From Nostoc sp. FACHB-110 (GTDB lineage Bacteria > Cyanobacteriota > Cyanobacteriia > Cyanobacteriales > Nostocaceae), in the NCBI RefSeq assembly GCF_014697425.1, contig NZ_JACJRU010000063.1, forward strand, positions 1 through 33,164: 33,164 nucleotides of DNA, in the 5' to 3' direction. Below, piece by piece: positions 24,143 through 31,400 of this stretch. Within the stretch, counting starts at the first letter, position 1; every line of letters starts with the position of its first letter. The translations under genes were made by a program, and so were the position numbers. The notes beneath the pieces were generated by a model that made no database searches, was not told the origin of the DNA, and saw nothing but the letters and a program-made list of their open reading frames with translations.

Positions 24143-25402
24143 CTAACGTCTCAGTCTTGGATAACGATGTTGAGATGTTGCTTTCTTTTCTTGTTCAGCA
24201 GCAAGTAATCCTGACTCAATAACAGGAATAAATTTTTGAAAGTGCTGCACAAGCTCAGGTGTTAAATGGCTGGGTTCAACTGGTTCCCATTTTGATGTAG
24301 ATTCAATATAGTTCGCTCTCATTAACTCCTTTCGGGAACTATTATTTATTAAAATCAATTGCTGATTTTCTAAATAAATAGTGTGTTGATTGCCGACAAA
24401 TTGAGTTTCTTCTGTTAGTTTTAGGATTTCTGCCAAAATAGGTGCAACTATTTGGGTACGCTCAAGCTGAATGTTTTCGGCTCCAGAGCGTGAGTTTAGC
24501 GAATGTGTTGGTTGGTCAGTTTGGGGTGATTTATTAACCAACGTCTGCGGCTCAATTCCTATGGGCTTGGCTGGATTCAACAGCAGTGCAGTAATCTGTG
24601 GGTCGTCGCGTTGTGGTTGGTAGCTAACTCCTTTATGTTTTTGCAGTCCTGGCCATGTATATGCTGCTCCTAGATTTGTGCCGCTAAATTGCTGGCCCTT
24701 CATTGCATAGCTGATACCCTTACTCTTACCGTTGCGTGTTAGACCGTGACGAACTTTCACACCTTCTATTTGCAGTCGTTCGATTAGTTGAGGCATGGTC
24801 GGAGAATCGGCGGTGGCGCGGTCAATGAGTTCTTGAAGCTGTTGTTTGACTGGGGGTTCTTGTGGAGTTGGGCGATCGCCGTTGGTATATTCTCGCTGTT
24901 CTCGCTCTAGCCGTCTTTGTTGCCCAATGCTTGGGTTGCGGGTTAATTTCTCGTGACTGCTGTGAGTTTGTTGTAAGGCGTAATCTCGTTCTAGCTGCCG
25001 GATAATACTTTCGCTGCGTTTATAATCCCAACTGTCATGTACAATTTTGCCGTTGTCCAAACGAATGCGACTAGCGCAGATGTGAATATGGTCGTGTTGG
25101 GTGTCACTGTGTCTGTAAACTACATACTGGTTACTGTCAAAGCCCATCTCTTCCAGGTAACGGTGGGCGATTTCGTTCCAGGTTGCGTCGTCTAGCCGTT
25201 CGTTTGGAGGTAGTGACAATGATGCGTGGTACACTACTCGGTCGGCTTCAAGGTTTAATTGGCGCGAGATTTTGAATTCAACAGCCAGGGCGCGGGGGTT
25301 TCTGCCGCCCATGTTGCCGCCAATAAGTTTGGCTCCTTCTTGAGATTGGAGATAATTGAGCAGTCCGCGAAATCCTCGCCCCTTAGTCTGGTTGCCAATC
25401 AT
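24143..25402 (-). CDS. Relaxase / mobilization nuclease (MOBP-like)
   Basis: 419 residues from ATG 25402; this start gives the family-typical MIGNQTKGRGFRGLLNYL, whereas ATG 25441 adds 13 basic residues. Catalytic features: the N-terminal Tyr candidate Y17, LIGGNM (26-31), and the metal-binding motif HSDTQHDHIHICASR (98-112; H103, H105, H107). The N-terminal 200 residues are the relaxase domain; the rest is a polar linker and an unassigned end. The enzyme nicks oriT, stays bound to the 5' end and leads the strand into a recipient. The start overlaps mobC by 20 bases. No full transfer apparatus is present, so the plasmid is mobilizable, not self-transmissible. Confidence 0.9.
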   Translation of the reverse strand: MIGNQTKGRGFRGLLNYLQSQEGAKLIGGNMGGRNPRALAVEFKISRQLNLEADRVVYHASLSLPPNERLDDATWNEIAHRYLEEMGFDSNQYVVYRHSDTQHDHIHICASRIRLDNGKIVHDSWDYKRSESIIRQLERDYALQQTHSSHEKLTRNPSIGQQRRLEREQREYTNGDRPTPQEPPVKQQLQELIDRATADSPTMPQLIERLQIEGVKVRHGLTRNGKSKGISYAMKGQQFSGTNLGAAYTWPGLQKHKGVSYQPQRDDPQITALLLNPAKPIGIEPQTLVNKSPQTDQPTHSLNSRSGAENIQLERTQIVAPILAEILKLTEETQFVGNQHTIYLENQQLILINNSSRKELMRANYIESTSKWEPVEPSHLTPELVQHFQKFIPVIESGLLAAEQEKKATSQHRYPRLRR

Positions 25403-25781
25403 CGGTTTCCTCATCCTCCTCTTCAATGAAGGTTTTGGCAATTTCTCGTTGGCAGTGTCGCAGCAGTTCTAGTAGTTCTTGTAAGAGTTCTGGATCTGCT
25501 GGCGGTGGCAGTTGCATTTTGATGGCGGTGTTGGTGGCTTTGGCCAGTTGGTTGATGTTGTTGCCAATGCGCGAAAGTTCTAGATAGGTGGCAACAGTAA
25601 CTCTGCCCAGTCGCGGCGGTGGTGGTGGAATTGGTCGCAGCAACACACAACGTCTTGTCAGTTCTGCCAAGCTCATACCCGTGTCTTCTGCTTTTGACCG
25701 AACCATCTCATATTCAATTGGACTGAACCGCGCTTGCAGTCTTTTGGTGCGGATGAGTGACGACGAAGAACGCTTGGTCAT
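25383..25781 (-). CDS. mobC: MobC-like relaxosome protein
   Basis: 132 residues. An N-terminal ribbon-helix-helix (LQARFSPIEYEMVRSKAEDTG, MSLAELTRRCVL) precedes a Pro-rich hinge (PIPPPPPRLG) and the MobC signature LSRIGNNINQLAKATN (about 69-84), with an acidic tail. MobC proteins bind oriT and open the DNA for the relaxase. It overlaps the relaxase gene, so the two are translated together. The Pro run is encoded by a repetitive GGC/GGT-type tract. Confidence 0.9.
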   Translation of the reverse strand: MTKRSSSSLIRTKRLQARFSPIEYEMVRSKAEDTGMSLAELTRRCVLLRPIPPPPPRLGRVTVATYLELSRIGNNINQLAKATNTAIKMQLPPPADPELLQELLELLRHCQREIAKTFIEEEDEETDDWQPD

Positions 25782-26255
25782 AATCTCGAATCAGACAATG
25801 TGTGATTTTTGGCGCGGGGTTTCCAAAGGGGTTGCGTCCCCTTTGGCAAGCCTGCCGAGTCGAGCGCAGCGAGACAAAGCGCAGCTTTAGGCATGGCTTG
25901 CTCCTCACCTGCGGTGCGGGGGGAGTACCAGAGATTTTGGCAGACGCGGACTGGTGGGAAAACGAGTTATTTTGTGCTACGGACAGACTATTCGTTTTTG
26001 AGTTATCCCTGGGAAGATGAAGTTTTTTGGTGGTAAAAGGTTGTAGTCAACGGTTTTTGAAGTTCTTTTGTTTTTACTTGTTAACTCTTCGTGAGTTATT
26101 ATTGCACGGTTCTAATTTTTGTATTCATGTTACTTACGTTAATAAGTATTACTATTTTTTTAAGCTTTATGTAGCAAGTAGCTTGACCTATCTTTAGATA
26201 GATGTGTGCTTTGATTCTTAAGTTTTAAACATATCAAAAGTCTACTTTTACTTCG
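25782..26255. other. Divergent mob/stb-like intergenic region, candidate oriT
   Basis: CCAAAGGGG (25823-25831) and CCCCTTTGG (25838-25846) form a perfect 9-bp inverted repeat around TTGCGT, 42 bases upstream of mobC, followed by GC-rich sequence with a near-palindrome (GTCGAGCGCAGCGAGAC, about 25859-25875). An inverted repeat with a short loop just upstream of mobC is the normal place for oriT; nic would be near one arm. The second half (26034-26255) is AT-rich and should carry the promoter for the rightward operon. Confidence 0.5.
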
Positions 26256-26762
26256 GTGACTAAAGATAAGGTTCCTAAATCTAAAATTCCTGAAGCTATT
26301 GATGCTCTGCGGGCTTTGGGTGGTAAGGAATTAGATGATATCCCGGCACGCTCGGCGATTAGAAAAATGCGCCGTCAAATTGAGCGGGTGCTGCGTCTTG
26401 GTTACTCCTACGAGGATGTCTCAAAAACTTTGGCAGGTTTAGATATCAATATTGGTGCTGAACGTATTCGCTATTTACTAGGGGAGATTCGCCGCTCTAC
26501 TCGCAAGAGTTCATCTGCTAAAAGTTCATCATCAATTTTATCTATGGATGATTCTGTTAAGGTTGAAAATTCTGATAGTTCTTCTGGGAATGGTCAGTCT
26601 CGAAAACGCCAGAAGTCATCCTCAAAGTCGGTTAAGTCTGTTTTAGAAAGTTCTTCTTCTAATACCACTACTAAAAATTCTGATGAAACTCAGGCGAGTG
26701 AGTATCCTAGTTTCTCTCGTCCGGCTTTTGTGCCTCAAATCATTTCAGATGAGGATTTGTAA
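26256..26762 (+). CDS. Putative DNA-binding protein with Ser-rich tail (StbA-position)
   Basis: 168 residues with a GTG start. Residues about 10-85 are helical and look like an HTH: IRKMRRQIERVLRLGYSYEDVSKTLAGLDI, then ERIRYLLGEIRR. The rest is a Ser/Lys-rich disordered tail. The stop is directly followed by the ATPase ATG. Genes with this HTH-plus-tail form, divergent from relaxase genes and followed by a MinD-like ATPase, resemble the stb operon next to oriT in R388 (DNA-binding StbA, ATPase StbB). That comparison is by layout, not by clear sequence identity. Confidence 0.6.
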   Translation: MTKDKVPKSKIPEAIDALRALGGKELDDIPARSAIRKMRRQIERVLRLGYSYEDVSKTLAGLDINIGAERIRYLLGEIRRSTRKSSSAKSSSSILSMDDSVKVENSDSSSGNGQSRKRQKSSSKSVKSVLESSSSNTTTKNSDETQASEYPSFSRPAFVPQIISDEDL

Positions 26763-27539
26763 ATGGCTGTTCAATCTAAATCATCGGCTGATTCGGTTGG
26801 CAAGATACCTGTTAATGAGCCAAAAACTCTTGGGCGGTTGGTGTTAGTGACTGGTGATAAGGGCGGGACTGGTAAAAGTGTGGTGGCGAGGATTTTACTC
26901 GACATTTACCGCCATAGAAATATTAACTGTATTGCTTATGAATGTGACCAGTCGAATCCTCAGCTTTATCGTCACTATAATAAGGTGGCTCCTGGGGTGT
27001 CTGGGTTGAAGCTTAATCAGCGTGGTGGTGCTGATGCTTTGCAGGATGATTTAAAGCGGTTTTCTCCAAAAGTTTCTCTGGTGGATCTGCCGGCTGGGGC
27101 TGCTGAATATTTTGAGTCGGTGGCGAAGGATATTTTTCTGTTTCAGAATGCCGAGCGTTTGGGTTATCGCATTACTATGGTTTCGGTTTTGGGTCGGGTG
27201 AAGGATAGTGTTTTGCAGTTAAAACGGCTGGTAGATTTCTGTGGCGACCGTGTTGATTATGTGGTTGTGAAAAATCTCTACTGGGGTGAGGAACACAAGT
27301 TTACTCGTTACAACAATTCTAAGGTGAAACAGTCGGTGGAAGCTTTGGGGGCTGTTGAACTGTTATTGCCTGAGTTATATGACGATATTTTTGATTTGAT
27401 TGACTCGAAGGATCTTACTTTCCGGGAGGCTTTGGAACATGAGGATTTCAGTTTGAGTAATCAGTCAAGAATTTATGGCTGGATTGATACGGTTGAGTCT
27501 GAGTTTGCTAAGGCTGCTGTGCAGTTGGGGCTAGAATAA
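26763..27539 (+). CDS. MinD/ParA-superfamily ATPase (StbB-like)
   Basis: 258 residues. The deviant Walker A is GDKGGTGKSV (31-40), with both lysines, followed by CIAYECDQSNP (Walker A' region) and VSLVDLPAGA (Walker B). The middle and end do not follow ParA; KNLYWGEEHKFTRYNNSK and the Asp-rich LPELYDDIFDLID match the TraL/StbB-type ATPases of conjugative and mobilizable plasmids more than true partition ATPases. It is therefore a second, different ATPase besides ParA and probably acts at the oriT or in plasmid positioning for transfer. The stop overlaps the next start (TAATG). Confidence 0.75.
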   Translation: MAVQSKSSADSVGKIPVNEPKTLGRLVLVTGDKGGTGKSVVARILLDIYRHRNINCIAYECDQSNPQLYRHYNKVAPGVSGLKLNQRGGADALQDDLKRFSPKVSLVDLPAGAAEYFESVAKDIFLFQNAERLGYRITMVSVLGRVKDSVLQLKRLVDFCGDRVDYVVVKNLYWGEEHKFTRYNNSKVKQSVEALGAVELLLPELYDDIFDLIDSKDLTFREALEHEDFSLSNQSRIYGWIDTVESEFAKAAVQLGLE

Positions 27540-28285
27540 TGGCAAGCACTAATGGTAAGAGTAATGGTGCAAATGGGGCGGTATCTCATTTAGATAGATT
27601 ACTGGCAGAAAAGCCACCAGAATTTCAAGCGAAAGTGCTGCGGTTTGCGCTTGATTCTGGGATGAAACAGGATGATCCTGCTTTTCGATTGGTGCAGTAC
27701 ATTGGCTATCTGGCACAGCTGACTGAAACTGCTCCTAATGATTGGAGGTTATTGTTTGAAAATTTACAGGCGGAATTGAACGAATGGACTCAACTGACGG
27801 CGGAGCAATTGAAGGCGGAGGCAGACCATACGGAGAATATCAAAAATTTAGCGACGAGTTGCAATCAGCTAGGGATAGCGTTGAACGCATTAAATCTAAC
27901 GTCGCAGCAACAGCTGGAGTTATTGCAGAACTTAATCAAACTCTACGGCAGCTTGAGCAATCCCTCATCAACCCCAACCGAGAAGTTAATCGCACCGTTG
28001 CGAGAAGAGTTGAAAGAAGTCAAGGCGATGATTTCTCTCATGAACCAAAAAGGCGCGGTGGATTCAGACGTTAAAGATTGGTGTAGAGCTTTTGTTATCT
28101 GGCTTTTTTCTCCGATTACATTTTTTATTCTGTTTACGTTTTATTCACATCTTTTTCCTCTGAGTCTGCCTTATGAGGCTACCCAGTCTCTAGAGCAGAT
28201 TTTGGAGCAGACTGGTTGGACTAATACTAAGCTGCAACGGGTTGAGAGACGTTTGGGGACTGATCCTAATCAGCGACGGCGGTAA
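27539..28285 (+). CDS. DUF6753-like membrane protein
   Basis: 248 residues. The N-terminal segment (HLDRLLAEKPPEFQAKVLRFALDSGMKQDDPAFRLVQYIGYL) matches the DUF6753 pattern of cyanobacterial plasmid proteins; then come a Leu/Gln-rich coiled coil (about 85-160), one C-terminal transmembrane helix (FVIWLFSPITFFILFTFY, about 187-204), and a short amphipathic end. Function is unknown. Cotranscription with the StbB-like ATPase suggests it anchors that protein or the relaxosome at the membrane. Confidence 0.7.
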   Translation: MASTNGKSNGANGAVSHLDRLLAEKPPEFQAKVLRFALDSGMKQDDPAFRLVQYIGYLAQLTETAPNDWRLLFENLQAELNEWTQLTAEQLKAEADHTENIKNLATSCNQLGIALNALNLTSQQQLELLQNLIKLYGSLSNPSSTPTEKLIAPLREELKEVKAMISLMNQKGAVDSDVKDWCRAFVIWLFSPITFFILFTFYSHLFPLSLPYEATQSLEQILEQTGWTNTKLQRVERRLGTDPNQRRR

Positions 28286-28456
28286 TTAATTGCTGTTGAA
28301 AATGCGATTTCAAACAATTGTGTCTGCATTCCACGAAATAGCCCTTTCGTGTAATACTGCAAAACCTGCGATGTCAGTATAAATTCTTACATTAATCTAG
28401 AGAATTCAGTTAATCCGATGGGAATACTAAATCTAAACATTTTTAAGATTTAGGTT
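28286..28456 (+). promoter_or_regulatory. hstK upstream region with inverted repeat
   Basis: CACGAAA (28332-28338) and TTTCGTG (28345-28351) form a 7-bp inverted repeat, and TTTCGTGTAATAC (28345-28357) is identical to 951-963 downstream of hstK. GTGTAATACTGCA (28349-28361) is also the reverse complement of 928-940. The rest is AT-rich and probably contains the promoter. No strong Shine-Dalgarno precedes ATG 28457. Confidence 0.45.
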
Positions 28457-31400
28457 ATGACTAGCACTCTTGTTGAGAATATTCCCGGATATAGCATCAG
28501 CGAAGAACTCTATAATGGCTCCCGCACACTGGTTTATCGAGGTTATCGAGAAGTTGATCAACAACCAGTAGTCGTTAAATTACTCAAAAATCCCTATCCC
28601 AGCTTTAACGAACTGTTGTTGTTTCGCAACCAGTACACAATTGCTAAAAATCTCAACTCCCCCCTAATAGTCCAAACCTACAGTCTAGAACCTTGTCAAA
28701 ATGGTTATGCACTAGTTATGGAAGACTTTGGGGGGATTTCTCTTAAAAAGTGGGGAACTAGAGAAACTCAACAATCTTTAGAAGAATTCTTATTAATCGC
28801 GATCACTTTGTGCGACATCCTAAATCTACTCTATCATGAGCGCATTATTCATAAAGATATCAAACCCAGCAATATTTTAATTAATCCCGAAACCAAACAA
28901 ATTAAATTAATTGACTTTAGTATTGCATCATTATTGCCCAGAGAAACCCAAACCCTAGTTAATCCCAAAGTATTAGAAGGAACCCTTGCTTATGTTTCTC
29001 CCGAACAAACAGGAAGAATGAATCGCGGGATTGATTATCGCACAGATTTTTATTCTTTAGGTGTAACTTTCTACGAATTACTCACAGGTGAGTTACCCTT
29101 TGCATCTCAGGATGCGATGGAATTAGTACATTCTCATATTGCCAAAACCGCACCATTAATAGATGAAATTAATCCAGATATCCCCTTGGTTATCTCAAAA
29201 ATCGTCAGTAAATTGATGGCAAAAAATGCCGAAGATAGGTATCAAAGTGCATTAGGATTGAAAGTTGATTTAGAAAAATGTTTAATTCAGCTAAAAGAAA
29301 CTGGTGAGATTCAAAGTTTTGATATTGCTAGTCGGGATGTGTGCGATCGCTTCATCATCCCCGATAAACTTTATGGTAGAGAAACAGAAGTAAAAACCCT
29401 ACTAGCAACATTTGATAGAGTCAGCCAGGGTGCAACAGAAATGATCCTGGTAGCTGGTTTTTCTGGAATTGGTAAAACAGCAGTTGTTAACGAAGTGCAT
29501 AAACCAATTGTCAGACAACGTGGTTATTTCATCAAAGGTAAATATGACCAATTTCAACGGAATATTCCCTTTAGTGCTTTTGTGCAATCTTTCAGAGATT
29601 TAATGGGGCAGTTGTTGAGTGAAAGTGATGGACAAATCCAGAAATGGAAACACAAAATATTAGAAGCTGTTGGTAAAGATGGACAAGTCATTATTGACGT
29701 TATACCTGAATTAGAAACAATTATTGGCACTCAACCATCAGCCACAGAATTATCAGGAATTGCAGCCCAAAATCGTTTTAATTTCCTCTTTCAAAAATTC
29801 ACTCAAGTTTTGACACAGAAAGAACATCCATTAGTAATTTTCTTAGATGATTTACAATGGGCTGATTCTGCTTCCTTGAATCTGATTCAATTATTAATGG
29901 TAAATGGAAACCAGGGATATTTACTATTAATTGGAGCTTATCGAGATAACGAAGTATCGCCCGCTCATCCTTTGATGATGAGCTTAAAGGAAATTAGTAA
30001 AGCTGAGGCGGTTGTCAATACAATTACTCTCGCTCCTCTGAGTCAAGTCAAATTAAATCAACTGATCGCCGATACATTGAAGTGCAAAGAGGATTTAGCC
30101 TTTTCTTTGTCGCAATTGATTTATCGTAAAACTCAGGGAAATCCTTTATTTGCCACAAGATTTCTTACGTCGTTACATCAAGATAAATTCATTAAATTTA
30201 ATTTATCAGAAGGATGTTGGCAATTCGATATTTCTCAGATCAATCAGCAAACACTCACCGATGATGTGGTTGAGTTTATAGTATTTCAATTGCAAAGATT
30301 ACCAGAATCAACCCAATCGGTATTGAAACTAGCTGCTTGTATTGGTAACCAATTTGACTTGCCAACATTAGCGATTGTTTGTCAATTATCTGAAGTGGAA
30401 GTCGCAACTGATTTATGGGCTGCTTTACAGGCAGATTTGATTTTACCCCAAAGTGATATTTATAAGTTTTATCAAGGCGAAGATAACGATAAATTGAGGC
30501 TAGAAAATAAAAGTACTAGCGAGCAAATAGCCAAGTATAGATTTTTGCATGATCGGGTACAACAAGCTGCCTATTCTTTGATTCCTGAAGACCAAAAACA
30601 AGTAACCCATTTGGCGATTGCTCGGTTGCTGCGACAAAGTATCCCAGACAGCGAACTAGAAGATAAGATTTTCGAGATTGTCAATCATTGGAACAGTGCG
30701 AGCGCCATTATCCTCGATCAACTTGACAAATCAGAAAAGGATAATCTTGTCGAACTGAATTTAATTGCTGGACGCAAAGCTAAAGCCTCGAATGCTTACG
30801 AACCAGCTTTCAAATATTTCACTACAGGGATAAATTTACTGTCTGATGGTGCTTGGCAGACCCAAACCAGCCTGATGTTAGAATTGCAGTCAGGAGCAGC
30901 AGAAGCGTCGTATTTGTGCGGTAATTACGAGCAAATGGAGCAGGGAGTAAAGGCAATTTTAGCGGCAAAGCTCCCAGCGATAGATTACGTCAAAGCCTAC
31001 GAAATTCAGATTCAAGCCTATACAAACCAGGGGAGATTTCAAGAAGCAATCGCGCTCGCCAGGAATGCTTTAGCCGAGTTTTACACCTATTTTCCAGAGC
31101 AACCAACACCCGCAGATATCGCTGGCGCTTTAGAAAAGGTAAAGGAATTGCTTAATGGTAGAACTGCCGAAGATTTACTTGATTTGCCGATGATGACAGA
31201 ACCAGAAGCAGTGGCAATTATGCAGTTACTTTCTAGTGTTATTGCAGCAGCCTACCTTTGTGCTTCCCCACTATTTCCATTGCTCGTTCTGACTCAAGTT
31301 AGATTGTCGATTCAAAAAGGAAATCACCCCCTATCAGGTTATGGTTACAGTACCTATGCAGTCTTATTGAGCAGTATATTAGGGGATTTGGATACAGCTT

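Noticed and set aside
25588..26036. Plus-strand ORFs across the mobC/oriT region
   Set aside because: They are antisense to mobC or cover the GC-rich inverted repeat region, and their sequences have no family features.
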